This document shows positions 12,661 to 23,969 of a stretch of 64,000 nt of DNA, piece after piece; the first letter of the stretch is position 1; each line of letters opens with the position of its first letter. The notes under the pieces were generated by a model, which saw nothing but the letters and a program-made list of their open reading frames with translations, ran no database searches and was not told the DNA's origin. The stretch comes from Bagarius yarrelli (Eukaryota > Chordata > Actinopteri > Siluriformes > Sisoridae): positions 1,631,896 to 1,695,895 of the forward strand of contig VCAZ01000069.1 in the NCBI GenBank assembly GCA_005784505.1, read 5' to 3'. The position numbers and the translations under genes were made by a program.

Positions 12661-13364
12661 TAAACCTCTGAGTTTTATCAAATAAATAATTTGAATGTTA
12701 AAACATACAAAATATTTAAGAAAGACAAATTTTTGGCTATATAAAGTATTAAGGATGTTATTTGTTTTTTTGTTTGTTTTTTTTTTTATAAATTATTATT
12801 TAGCAGTTTAGCTGCAGTCTATTGACTGAGTTTCTGATTATTTAAAAGATTAAGTCCGATAAAATTTTGTGTGATGTATTACGTGCACACAGATCAAAAT
12901 CTACTTAGAAGAATTATTCTAATCGCATTCTGACTGAAAGAGATAAATTGTGTGCAGAGTACTAATTTGCATCATTAGCTTAAATCTGTGGCTTCTAAAT
13001 CTCTACGGTAAACATTGACTATTGAATGCAAAAAGGATTTTATACATTTTAAAACATTTACTGCAAAAATATGCTTTTTGTTAGGTACAAGTATTTTTTA
13101 AATATTCTTTTGGGTTTATATGTTTTTTTTTTTGCTATAATTAATTATAGTGTGTTCCCATATGACAATTAAGCAATATAATATTTGATCTTGACTATAA
13201 ATAAAATTCAAAGAAAACCATAGTATGAATACAACTAATCTATAAAAACCCTAACATCTATAATGTTTTTAATAATCGTTTTTCATCTATGAATTTCAAA
13301 TTATATGTTTGCCTGTAGAAGACAAAAATAGAATAAAATATATTTTAGAACTGAAAATTAGAGC
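12661..13364. other. No feature seen
   Basis: Very AT-rich, with T-runs at 12773-12788 and 13121-13134. No exon or named repeat is supported. Confidence 0.5.
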
Positions 13365-13560
13365 AGCATAGCCTCACATCTGCATGTTACTGTGTGTGTG
13401 GAATGTTGCCTGTTCTCCACATGTTTAAATGGATTCCTCCCGGTCCTCTGGGTCCTTTTCACTGTCCAAAAAACAGACTGGTACTTTAAGTGGGCAGGAA
13501 TGAGTGTGCAAATTCATTTTTCAGTGCAGTTTTAGAGAATGAATTAAGGAATAAATGAAT
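13365..13560 (+). repeat. Degenerate SINE-like repeat with GAATGAAT-type tail
   Basis: A cytosine-rich core (GTTCTCCACATGTTTAAATG, CCTCCCGGTCCTCTGGGTCC, CACTGTCCAAAAAACA) is followed by a GAATGAATTAAGGAATAAAT tail. This pattern is common to old vertebrate SINE-like repeats. It is heavily decayed. Confidence 0.4.
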
Positions 13561-14058
13561 TTTTATAGGAACATTCTATTATTCTATCTGTCCAGCATGT
13601 TGCTGTGATAAAACATCTATTTAAATTCATTTTTTATAAAAAATAAAGCAACATAATAGAGCAAACTTGGCAGAATCATTTGTGACAAACATTAGGCATC
13701 AGTATATAGGTTTATTTTGAAATATGGTCATTTTCTTTGATAAAAACTATGCAAATGCATAATAGAGGATTCCATAAGCTATGTAGTATTTTTATGTCTT
13801 TATATGTCTTTATATTTTGATGTTAACACCTTAAGATTCATACCTTCCACATGCATTTTTTTAAAAGATTGTACAGCTACAAAATAAAAGTTCCAGAGAA
13901 TCCCACAAAAGCTAGTAATAAGACTGGGATCCATTGACTGCTTAGGTAATTATGGTGAAATCTGTTAAAAATGTTTATTTTAGAAGCTACAAAGGGACAA
14001 ATGTTTTTTTTTTAACAACAATTAGATTCTTTTTACACCACATTCATTACATTCATGT

Positions 14059-14634
14059 CTAATTGCTTTCAGAACCTAATACTGGCAAGCTAAGTATCGA
14101 AAGGTTGTAATTTTCATACCGTTTACTGATGAAAATCAACTTAAATATAGTGTAGAAGACAACTAATATAATTATATCTCTGGCATAATCTGGTTTGTCA
14201 TCTGATAAAAAAGGAGACGTGACTAATAGATGAGTAACAACCGCAGAACTGACAATAATGTTGGGCCAAGATTCATTTGAACTCATACTGCACTGCAACC
14301 TTTATCACAAATTTCTCTGCTATTTAAAGATGCACATTGGTGCTGCATCAGGCAAAAATAGAGCTCTGAGCTACATTGCTGTGTTTATGTTGCTCTCCCT
14401 CGTGGACAGTTGTAAGTTGTGACTTAAGGTTTTTGGACCTTTATCCCACTGAGAGGCGTAATATAACACAGCTCTGTACCTCTGATGTTCAATACTCAAA
14501 ATGTCAACTGCGGCCTCCTGCAAAGATATATAGGTTTTCCAGGCACCACTGGTTCCGTAAGCCAAGATGAACAAAGACAGGAAAAGCAGATGGAGATAAA
14601 TGATTACATTACCATGAACTGAATGCAGGGACAT
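14059..14634 (-). other. Two adjacent minus-strand open frames with hydrophobic segments, unidentified
   Basis: Frame 14634-14371 (87 codons) starts with a signal-peptide-like stretch (LHLLFLSLFILAYGTSG). Frame 14298-14059 (79 codons) has a transmembrane-like stretch (IIILVVFYTIFKLIFI). The 72-nt gap contains an in-frame stop and a possible acceptor (GTTGCAGTGCAG), so a short intron is conceivable. I do not recognise the product. Chance open frames in AT-rich DNA also give hydrophobic strings. Confidence 0.15.
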
Positions 14635-14639
14635 GGTGC

Positions 14640-15489
14640 TGAATACTTTCTGTAGACTAATAATATTGACGTATGTGTGTTTGCTGTACTAAGTGCTCTG
14701 TAACAGGATTTTAGCTTTAACCTGATCTATTTGTCTCCAGAATATGTTTTTTAATAGAGACTAGAAAGAATTTCTGGTATTTATTTTAATCAAATGTGTT
14801 AAAACAAATCAGTTTTCTGATTAAAAGTGAGGAGGTAACAGGAAATGATTTTGGCTAGGAAAGTGCGCCTGTAAAGATTACTGAGCCTCAGATTTAGCAC
14901 TGGAAACACTTTTAGAAGGTGGTTTTCTAAGGGTTCTGATAGGAAACACTGCAACCTTTTGTCAGTTACATCCTGAAGTTAAGCTCCCAAGGTCAGAAAA
15001 TCTTAATTAGCCCAGGGGTGCACTTTTAAAATATATAAATCATCATAACTTTGCTAATTTTACACTTGTACCAGTCCTGCTTGAATACATTACACTATCA
15101 AAACTCTTTAAATTAAGTTTAAAAGCATTTAAGAAGCAAAAACAGCAAGGCTAACATTAGCCAACATTGAGGCTGCAAAACATGATTGCATTTATAAACT
15201 ATTTAATTGCCATTACATTTGCAAAATATTTTAGTTATAAACTCCAAACAAGATTTAGATGCAGTTTGGCAGATTTCATATATTTGATGAATGTAGAAAA
15301 AATATGAAACAAAGCATATGTGAATAATATTTGTTTAAGAAACTGTATTTTTAGATTGTATAATAAGACAGATTAAAAGATGGCACTTTGCCCAGTCCAG
15401 TAAATCACCGCAGCTACCAGATTATGAGAAAAAATATTTTTTTTAAATGTGGATAAAAAGTATTATAATTTATTTAGTGTCTGGAGAAC
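14640..15489. other. No feature seen
   Basis: AT-rich DNA with no supported frame, RNA or repeat. Confidence 0.5.
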
Positions 15490-16122
15490 AGGTTTGTTAT
15501 GCTTGCTGAACAGACTCTTCAATACATGCTCCCATCCGGCTCTCTTTGGGCTCGCATATGTTAGAAGAGTTAGAAGAGGGGTTAAAGATAAGCTCAGCTT
15601 TTTCGCTACCCCTCTTTAGCCAAGGCTGTCTCAAAAGCTAAAAGCACACGATGCAGTTTTACCCACCCCAGTGACATTAGCACCTCCCGGTTTACCCACT
15701 ACAATGACATAAGCACCTCCTAGACCCGAGTGTCTGAGGAGGTGGAGCTTTTTTGTCTCATGGTGCGGACAGAAGCAGCAGGACCCTGTGAACTTCCCGA
15801 TCGTCACAGTCCTGGGGTTCCAGGACTCAGTGGGGTGAACCCACTGGTTACTCATTTTCTCTGTGGTATGAGGAGGCTGAGGCCGTTGTCTGTTGTCCTC
15901 TCTCTGTAGGATTGGAGACCTGTGTACTTTGCCCTCATGCCTGGAATTTGTACCAGGCATGGTCAAGAAATCTCTCCATCTCTGATCTAGGCATGTCCCT
16001 AAAGTGCCCGCTAATGCGTCAGGTCCTATGCATTAGGTTTCATAGTAGTGCACGCGCTCTGTCCTCCTTCATTGCAAAATGCGAACCTGGAGAGATCTGG
16101 CCTTGAACACCCATAGGACGCA

Positions 16123-16497
16123 GTGGAGAATGTCAAAGCGGTTGTTCATCTGCTTTGCGGTGCCCAAGAAAGGGCTTTCAGACACCTAAAACATAATAAC
16201 CAATGGTTGGTTGATACTATTAAACTTGCATACGAGGCCTCAGCCATCCCAGTGCCAGAGAAGCTCAGAGCGCCTTCGACTAGAGGCATAACTGCTTCCA
16301 ATGCATGGACCCTTAGGGCACCCTTGGATGACATTTGTGCTGCGGTGTGTGGTCCTCTTCACACACATCTGTACAGACTTATAGCCTGGAGCTGGCAGGG
16401 ACAACGAATCCAGGGTTCTCCTGTCTTAGCAGCACTTAGACAAGACAGTGATTTGGCACTATTGCGGCTTTGGCACTACGTTCCCATACCGTTTTGA
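16123..16497 (+). pseudogene. DIRS tyrosine recombinase fragment, copy 1
   Basis: The 124-codon frame holds a recognisable recombinase C-terminal half: QWLVDTIKLAYEA, then VPEKLRAPSTRGITAS, then DDICAAV. The residue before STRG is proline, where the family normally has the catalytic histidine. The distal part is frameshifted, so the final catalytic tyrosine cannot be placed. It is therefore inactive. Confidence 0.6.
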
Positions 16498-16689
16498 CTC
16501 AGCGTCAATTTCCTGAAAGGGAACGCCTCAGTAAGCCATTTTTGTGTGTGTATGTGTGTGTCTAAGAAAAAAAAGAGAGAGAAAAATAGGTTCGAAAAAA
16601 AAAAGCTTATATCCATCTATATCCACAGAGCTGCCCTGTGATTTAGGTCTGATTAGTTGTTTGTCTGTTTCGGTGCACCCAAGACTGTG

Positions 16690-16960
16690 CACTGAGACTA
16701 TAACACTTGCTTATAAGCCCATGGGCCTCCCGGTCCTGGAAGGACTTGTCCTGAAAGGGTGCATTTGATTAGGGGTATGGCGGCCTCCAAAGCCTTGCCA
16801 TTTGGTGCACTTCTACAGGACATTTCTGGGTGGCTGACTGGGTCCACCCAAATAAACTTAACCCTAGGTTCTATAACCTGGATTTAGCCACAACACCTTT
16901 CCAGTGGCACAAAATACTGACACAACACTGGGACAGTAATCTGATGCAATGGTGACTATA
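16690..16960 (+). pseudogene. DIRS tyrosine recombinase fragment, copy 2
   Basis: TITLAYKPMGLPVLEGL repeats the part of the recombinase seen in copy 1 (DTIKLAYEASAIPVPEKL). The frame then breaks near 16770, and decayed sequence runs to a terminal-like AAGTTCCTGAAAGTGAA. It is a second, more diverged copy placed directly after the first. Confidence 0.5.
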
Positions 16961-17134
16961 GCATTTTTCTCCAAAAGCGTTTAGACACAGATTAAGTTCC
17001 TGAAAGTGAATTTCTTCATGTTAGGTATGTAACCCTTATTCCCTGAGGGAACAAGACGATGCCTTGCATGCCATAACCCCAGCGTTCATGATGCGCTAAA
17101 CACAAGCTTACTGAGGAGTGCCGTTTATATAGCA

Positions 17135-17326
17135 CAGAGGCGTCAAACTCAGTTCCTGGAGGGCCAAAGCCCTGCAGAGTTTAGTTTATCTTATTAATTG
17201 CACCTAATGCAGCTAATCATGTCTTTTAGGCTTGTTTAAAAAAATCCATGTTTTGTGGTTTGGAATAATGTTGAAACTAAATTCCGCAGGGCATTGGCCC
17301 TTTAGGAACTGAGTTTGACACCCGTG
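17135..17326. mobile_element. hAT-type MITE, 192 bp, nested in the DIRS remnant
   Basis: The terminal inverted repeats are CAGAGGCGTCAAACTCAG on the left and, inverted, CACGGGTGTCAAACTCAG on the right. It is flanked by ATATAGCA (17127-17134) and ATATAACA (17327-17334), a 7/8 match to an 8-bp hAT target duplication. The internal sequence is non-coding. Confidence 0.75.
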
Positions 17327-17564
17327 ATATAACATTACTTCCTGGTGGTTGTCGTCACCCGCCCGATTGGCTTGATTACAAATGTGCTTCAGGTTAAAGG
17401 TTATAAAAGGGAATTTCAAAGCATTTTGACGCAGCGTCTCATTCCTTCAGGAAACAAGCTATAGAGACAGTTTCTAGTGTTCACTAGGGAAACACATACA
17501 TCCCTGACAAAAACATACCATAGCATTGCTGAATGTGTCCATTTATGATGGTTTAGGGTTTATC

Positions 17565-18540
17565 ACATTCACATAATTCTTTGGCCTTCCTTATTCCCTT
17601 CTGCCTAACAGCTCTATATCCAACACCCTTCTACTAATATTTCCACTATCTCCTGTTGCACATGTTCAAGCAATTTCAATCTGGCCACTCTGACTTTCCC
17701 CAAAACGGCTAACATAGGCTGTCTCTTTGATGTACTTATTCCTAATCCTAATCCCAGAGCGAACTCCAAAATCTTTAGCTTTGCTACCTCGAATTCTCAG
17801 TGCTGCTGTCTGGACAGAGATTTCACCACTGCCTTGTACATCTTTCCTTTGATTCCTGCTGATTTTTCTGTCACACATCCCTCTTGACACGTTTCTCTAT
17901 TTCATTTCAACCTGCTTTTAATCGCTTTTTTTACCTTTTTTTCTTACACTTTCTGTTGCTTTGCACTGTTGACCTAAAGTATTTAATCTTCTGTACCTTC
18001 ACCTATTGGCCCTGTAATATCACTGTTTTATTTCCCCCACCATAATTCAGACACATGTTCTGACTTGCCTGACTTTCTTTCCTCTTCTCTCTAAAGCAAA
18101 CCTCCACCTTTCTGGGTTTTCCTCTTCCCGCTCCCTGTTCTTATTAAGTCACAATGTCATCTACAAACATCATTGTTTAAAAAAAAAAACATTCCTGTTT
18201 GACCACCTCTGCCAACTGGTCAATCACCATAGTATCAAGAAGGGGCTCAGAGCTGATACTTGATGCAGTCCTATCTCCACATTGAACGGCTCTTTCTGAC
18301 TTACTGGCACGTCACCACCATCATGCTCCTCTCAAACAATTTCGTGCACTACTCCTGACTTTCTCATGCACTACAACAGCTCTTCTCTTAGCACCCTGTC
18401 CTGCTTTTTCCATGTCTACAAAGACACAGTGCAGCTTCCCTTGATCATCTCTGTACTTCTTCATCAACATTTCATCTGTAGTACTCACAAATTATCCCTT
18501 CCTTTCTTCACCTAGCTTCCATTACTCCTACCCATACCTT
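17565..18540 (-). pseudogene. RTE-like LINE fragment, copy C (reverse transcriptase to 3' end)
   Basis: On the minus strand the RT region starts near 18540 (KKYRDDQGKLHCVFVDMEKA), continues through decayed palm sequence near 18200 to an LNYGGG-containing stretch at about 18040, and ends with the C-terminal module (RVLDIELLGRRE) near 17600. It is colinear with copies at 23970 and 42030. Many stops and frame changes are present, and the YADD-like site is not preserved. Confidence 0.65.
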
Positions 18541-18951
18541 GTAGGAGTAGTAATAACTTTATCAGCAACTCAAACTTTAACCAAAGCCTTTATTAAAATA
18601 ATCAAATAAACAAACAAACCTCTATAAATCTATTCAGCAGTGAAATAGTAAAATATTTTCTTTGTCTCCACAGACCTTTCAGTCTCCAAAGCATCATCAT
18701 TCATAGTACTTTCTTTGTTTAGTCTTATGAAGACTCTTGGCAGCCCTCAATTGTCCTGTGCATTGCAGAATGATTTGGACAGCTGTAAAACACACCTATA
18801 GATTTAACATCAGACTTAAACAACTATGGCCTGTTTTTCAGACACCTTATGTTTAAGTTGGTTAGATGCTATGAATAAGTTTTTGTGGACAGCAATTAAT
18901 TACTTACTTTAACTTATTAGACTCATTGATTAGTACTTACGTTGTTTTTTT

Positions 18952-18970
18952 TATATATATATATATATAT

Positions 18971-19028
<58 letters not shown>
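18952..19028. repeat. (AT)n microsatellite
   Basis: About 75 bp of alternating AT with one GAT interruption. Confidence 0.95.
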
Positions 19029-19032
<4 letters not shown>

Positions 19033-21446
19033 GTTTCATTAAAAAAATAAGTTATTATTTTAAGGCTTGAGTTTATAGACAACTGAGCATGCCCATTAGA
19101 TCTGATACCCCTTTCAAGCAGTGCGGCACAAGATCCTCCACAAGATTGCCTCCTTTATTGGTTACAGAAAGTATACTCAAATTTGGATTTGGAACAGTAA
19201 GTAACACACATGAAGTTAGTAACACACATGAAGTTATTGCCATTCATATGTTTTTTTTAAATCAACTTTAAGTTTTATACAATAGATATTACCATGGTCG
19301 TTTTGTAAAAAAGTTTCCAATGCACTTGTTCCATAAAAAGTATGGTTACTAATATCACAGGGCTGCAGACAAGCGCCTAGCTTCTGCGAAATCACTTAAT
19401 GTCACTGGGGGCCTTAATCTTTGCTATTGTCAAAACCTGAAATAGTAAAATGTTCTTGAATGTTCCTCTAGGCCAAAGCCTCATCATTTATTTCTTTTTT
19501 ATTTCTAGTTGAACGATGTACCTTAAAAAGAGATCCTTGTAAACATACAAGGATTTCATTTATTTCCATTACATTACATATCATTAGTTAAGTTATTTGT
19601 GGCCAAAATTGGTTGTTCAATTATAGGTCAGCGTCTGTAATAAGGCGGACGAATTTGGGTTCTATCCAAATTCTGTAGAAAAATATCCTATGAAACTGAT
19701 CCAGATCTGTCAGGACAGTGCGATTACAGTGACGCTAAAATAAACGTTAAATAAAGTATGCTCATTTTTACTGGTATCGTTATCGTTTTACTGGTATACA
19801 GTTCTACACTCGGATATGTAATTTAAATAGTATTATAGGACGTTAAAGGTAGAAACACAGTTAATACATTATATCTTTATAATTTTATTATTATAGTTTT
19901 AAGCAGTTCCCAATGATTCTTTTTTTTTTCAGAGCTAAAAGCATAGCATCACAGATGTGTCTGGATGGTCCGATACGTTGTTCTTGTCACATGTAATGTT
20001 TTGGAAAGAACTTCTGCATGCTAGACTTTCAGGCAGGTCTTGGCTCAGAATATCTTTTCCAATCCCCGGCTTCCACATAAAAACAGGAGTTAGGTGGAAA
20101 CTGCATTTGGATTCATTTACTCTTTAGTTATAAATATTTAGTTTTAAAGCCATAAAGAGTGCCTTTTTTCATGCATTTAAAAAAGTTGAACATGGTTTAA
20201 AAAATTTGTTAAGCAAATAGATTTTTTTCTTGATGCTTCTTTACACATCCAAGAGAGGAAATGATCATAGCCTTAGAGTGATAAACAGTAAAGGGAACAG
20301 CAGAGATTTTTAACCTCCTGTCTGACAAATCATCATGAAACCAAATAGTCATGTCGACATAGTTTTTTGCTCGTTAAAATAGTATTATGATAACACAATG
20401 TCCAGAAGACATACTAAAAAAGGGTAGAATTTGCTTCAAATTTATAATTAGTTCTCCAGCCCTACGGTTTAAAAAGTCTTTCAATCCTGCATAAAAGTTT
20501 CCAAACATCTCCTAGTCCATTATTGTCCCCTCCTAGCCACACAAGGTATGGTAATTCTGCCTAAATATAAATAGACAATGTACTGTATATGTATGACAGT
20601 GTGGTTACTTACAGAATTCCCAGCAAATCTAACTTTATACAAATAAATTGTTTGCTCTCTTTGTTGTTAAAAAGCTCTTAGGTTACGGGGGTAAAAAATG
20701 AAAATTTCACAGAAACATCTTGCTTATTGTAGCTTATAGGTGCTTGACCTCAGATATGCTAATAGCCTGATGACTCACTATTAAACAAGTCTGTGGCTGA
20801 GATTGCTTTGTAGTGACGGTCATTGTTTAATTTTTGCCCCATGAGATAGAGATAGATAGATGTGAGGGGTGGTTTCTAAGTAATTTTCTAAGGATTTGCG
20901 GTTGTAATTCTGCCTGACTACTTCAAGGGAGATAGAATGTCTGAGGTGGAACATGAGACCTGTCTACTGTCACTTAAAACGTTTTTATTTTCATTAAGGC
21001 TTACTGCATTCGGTGAGTTCACAGAGTGCATCGGAGCTTTTTTTTGTAGGGTAACAAACTTCAGCTAACTTAGCAGCATTAGACGTGAAAATATGCAGTA
21101 TAATAAGTGGAATAATTACAGGTTGGCTAGACATGCGGGTCTAAAAAACTTGGCAGACAAAGCAGCAAAGGGCACAGCAGGGAGAAAGAGATGAGTCCTG
21201 CAACAATACAGAATATGTTTATAGAGACGAGGGGGATGTAGGCGATTTCCTGTCAACAAGGAATCAAAAAGTTATCGGGTGCAACTTATTTAAAAAAAGA
21301 CCTTTGGGCCAGCGTTATGGGACATTACCTGTAGCTTTATTTATATTCACAACCTTCTCCTATTCATGTTCAGGTTTTTATGTATACTATTATATAATAT
21401 GCATTTTATTAGTTAATATATATTATTTTATCTAAAAATAAACTAG
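19029..21446. other. No gene seen
   Basis: This is a long stretch without recognised repeats or exons. A small imperfect tandem (AGTAACACACATGAAGTTA twice) lies at 19198-19234. Several parts (20220-20640, 20700-21340) are compositionally ordinary and could hold unrecognised regulatory DNA. Confidence 0.4.
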
Positions 21447-21575
21447 TGGTATTGCAGTGGTTAGTGTTGGACTGCTAAGGGTTTAATTCCCAGCACCACC
21501 ACTGCTGGACCCCTGAGTGAGTGCAAGTCGCTCTGGATAAGGGAGTCTGCCAAATGCCGTAAATGTTAATGTAAC
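21447..21575 (+). repeat. SINE family S1
   Basis: Head GTGGTATTGCAGTGGTTAGT, middle TTTAATTCCCAGCACCACCA (B-box region), tail GTCGCTCTGGATAAGGGAG. Confidence 0.75.
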
Positions 21576-21891
21576 CCCAGATGATAATTCTTTAAATATA
21601 TCAATTAAAGTATGATGTCATTTAGTGCTTTTTTCTTTGGAAAGTATTTATGTGGGCTTGCTGAGTTGTTTTGTGTGAGACCCACAAACATTCCAGACAT
21701 TTTGTCCTTTATAATCAAAAATAAACACCAGAAACATAATATAGACGTTTTTTTTGAGTTCAGTTATTTTATTTTTCTGTCTGCAACTTACAAGGTTTAT
21801 AACCATGATGAGCTAAAATCATCAGTTTTAGGCGGCTGTTTCAAATGCTAATAAACACTAATAAAAGTTTTGAGGGTTTTGTTTTTTTATC

Positions 21892-22070
21892 TATACGCCC
21901 TTATCCAGAGTAACTAACATTTATTTCATTTAAGCAATTGGGGTTAAAGGCCTTGTTTAGGGGTGTTACAGTAACAGTGTTTAGGGGCAACAGTGGCAAC
22001 AGATGCTCGGAATCAGACAGCGATGTAATTAGCAGTTTAACACCTTAACCCACTGTACTACTAATAAATT
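21892..22070 (-). repeat. SINE family S1
   Basis: Reverse copy, 320 bp from the preceding plus copy. The tail complement (CGCCCTTATCCAGAGTAAC) is on the left. An internal duplication around GTTTAGGGG is visible at 21956-21986. Confidence 0.7.
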
Positions 22071-22079
22071 TATCTAGTT

Positions 22080-23219
22080 ACTCCAAATCCAGCTAGTTTG
22101 TTTGTAACTATCTAACACAGCTGCTTTAGGGATGACGTGATATGGATGCAAGATACGGATGTCTGGAGAAGGAACTCATAGGTTGCCAAGTCGTTTCTCA
22201 TTCTGGCAGTTTTTCGTCTGTCCACTGGGTATCAAGTGTAATAATGGTATTTCCTGTGGTTTAAGACCATTTCAACCCATTTAAGCACAGTTTAACATTT
22301 TTGGGGAAATGGGGATTTTTTTTTTCTTAAATAAGTCGAAGTGATGTAATTACTTTAGGATTCTCGTTCAATTGAATGACTTTAAAGGTTTAAAGCTTTA
22401 CCCTTTTGCCCTAAATGACCTTCATCTTTGTACTCCTTTGTACAATACTTAACAGTACAAAGCTTTTAAACAAAGGATGACAAATAGAAAAAAAGAGAAA
22501 AGCATAAGACATATGAATATGAACAGAAGTAGAAATTTGGTAAATGTGTAAATGGATCATACTAATTATTTTTTTCAATTAAGAACTTTTTTCTGTTGGA
22601 GATGTTGAAAATTGACATCAAACTAAACTGATATCCTGCTCCTTACTACAGAAGGTGTGTCCTTTTTATACAGTATTGTAGAGACGTTTATTTGTCATGT
22701 TACCCTGGATACTATGTCCTGTAAAACATTTAAACATTTTGTATGAATTCCATGTCAGGGTGTTTGGTAATTCTGTGACATCCAGTGGTTACCAGAATCA
22801 CATCATTTAATTTTTTACATTTTTCCTGATTTTATTCCTCCCAGTAACTTCAAACAGGCAAGTTATCAGGAGGCCCCAGGAGTATTACAACAGAGAAAAT
22901 CTGTGTTAACTGATTCAGTGCAAAGACACGCCAAGCAACACGCCAAGCATCAACATGTATCTGTTTAGACTTAAATGAGAAGTGGGAGTGAGAACTGCAT
23001 TCCTTAGAGACTATGACTCACTGACTCAGCGGCTGGGTTCTTTCAGGCCGTCTGTGAAGCGAAGTCTTCCAGTCTCATATGACGACATCCTTCCCCTTCC
23101 TTTTTTAGGCATAGTAATACAGCGGAAGAGAAGCTAGTATTTAAACGGGACATCACCGTTTTAAAATGCAAACATATTAACTTTTAAAAAGCACTTATTA
23201 AGAACTCTGTCGATATGTA
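22080..23219. other. No gene seen; unique-looking DNA
   Basis: Sequence from 22750 to 23110 is of balanced composition without repeat hallmarks. No frame or splice pattern supports coding. Confidence 0.4.
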
Positions 23220-23353
23220 CTAGGGCTGCACGGTAATGGAAATAATCTAGCATTGCGATATTTTGTATTTCTGAGATATATTTTGAAAATTTTTAAAATA
23301 ATAAAAAAAATAATCAGATGACTTAAATAGATCCAATTGGAAATAATTCATTA

Positions 23354-23775
23354 CAGTGGTACATCGACTTACGAATGTCCCAACTAATGAGTTTTTCAAG
23401 ATACGAGTCATCTTTCGGCCCAGTTCTTGCTTTGAATTGCAAGCTAAAATTCGGGTTACAAGCCAGCTTTAGACACCCAACCGCTAGTTGGCGTAGAAAA
23501 CATCTTAACATCCACTCAGCATCCCTTGTCTTATTCAGTAGCTAGTCAGACCTGCGAGTTAGCAAGTGCATCAGCAAGTGAAGTCGTCTGATCTCCAAGG
23601 AAAATGCTGTACATTATACTTAATAAAACCAGTTTATTGCAGTTCATTCTATTGTATGGAATGAATTAATGGCATTTTAATTGATTTTAATGGGCCAAAT
23701 TTAATTGACAAACGAGTAATTTGAGTTATGAGTCTGTCACGGAACTAATTAAACTCGTAAGTCAAGGCAGCACTG
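23354..23775. mobile_element. Mariner-type MITE, 422 bp, TA target duplication
   Basis: Inverted termini CAGTGGTACATCGACTTACG and, read inverted, CAGTGCTGCCTTGACTTACG are flanked on both sides by TA (23352-23353 and 23776-23777), the Tc1/mariner target duplication. The interior is non-coding. The uninterrupted target sequence is seen in the related repeat at 44965-45329. Confidence 0.75.
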
Positions 23776-23889
23776 TATTTAAAAATGATTAGCATGATTT
23801 TGTGAAAAGAAGTGTGTGTATAAAATATAAGACACAAATTATAATTGTATATAAATACAATAGAACAAAGATGTAAATGAAAAAAAACT

Positions 23890-23952
23890 GTGATTTACGT
23901 TTTTCTAAAGTTTTAGATACAGAAATTAAATCTTCAGAAAAACGTAAATCAC
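23890..23952. repeat. Perfect 17-bp hairpin stem with 29-nt loop
   Basis: GTGATTTACGTTTTTCT at 23890-23906 is followed by its exact reverse complement at 23936-23952. It lies just before the 5'-truncated LINE copy A. Confidence 0.85.
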
Positions 23953-23969
23953 TGTTTATTTTATTTACA

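Larger units (their letters stand above)
15490..17470 (+). mobile_element. DIRS-type retroelement remnants, two 3' ends in tandem
   Basis: DIRS elements encode a tyrosine recombinase instead of an integrase. Two decayed recombinase tracts follow one another (16123-16497 and about 16690-16960). Each is followed by a similar terminal stretch around TTTCCTGAAAGGGAACGCC or AGTTCCTGAAAGTGAATTTC. Terminal-type sequence GTATGTAACCCTTATTCCCT lies at about 17024-17043 and TTGACGCAGCGTCTCATTCC at about 17427-17446. The interval 15490-16120 is GC-richer and probably belongs to the element, but its frame is unclear. A hAT MITE interrupts it at 17135-17326. Confidence 0.6.
23221..23960. mobile_element. 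hAT-like non-autonomous repeat (GGGCTGCACG end), split by a MITE
   Basis: The left end TAGGGCTGCACGGTAATGG and interior (GCATTGCGATATTTTG, TCAGATGACTT, ACACAAATTATAATTGTAT) match, in reverse orientation, the intact 365-bp copy at 44965-45329. The copy is interrupted by the MITE at 23354-23775. Its far end is lost at the LINE junction near 23960. Confidence 0.6.

Noticed and set aside
15631..15966. 111-codon minus-strand frame
   Set aside because: It is antisense to the GC-richer 5' part of the DIRS remnant, and no motif supports a protein.
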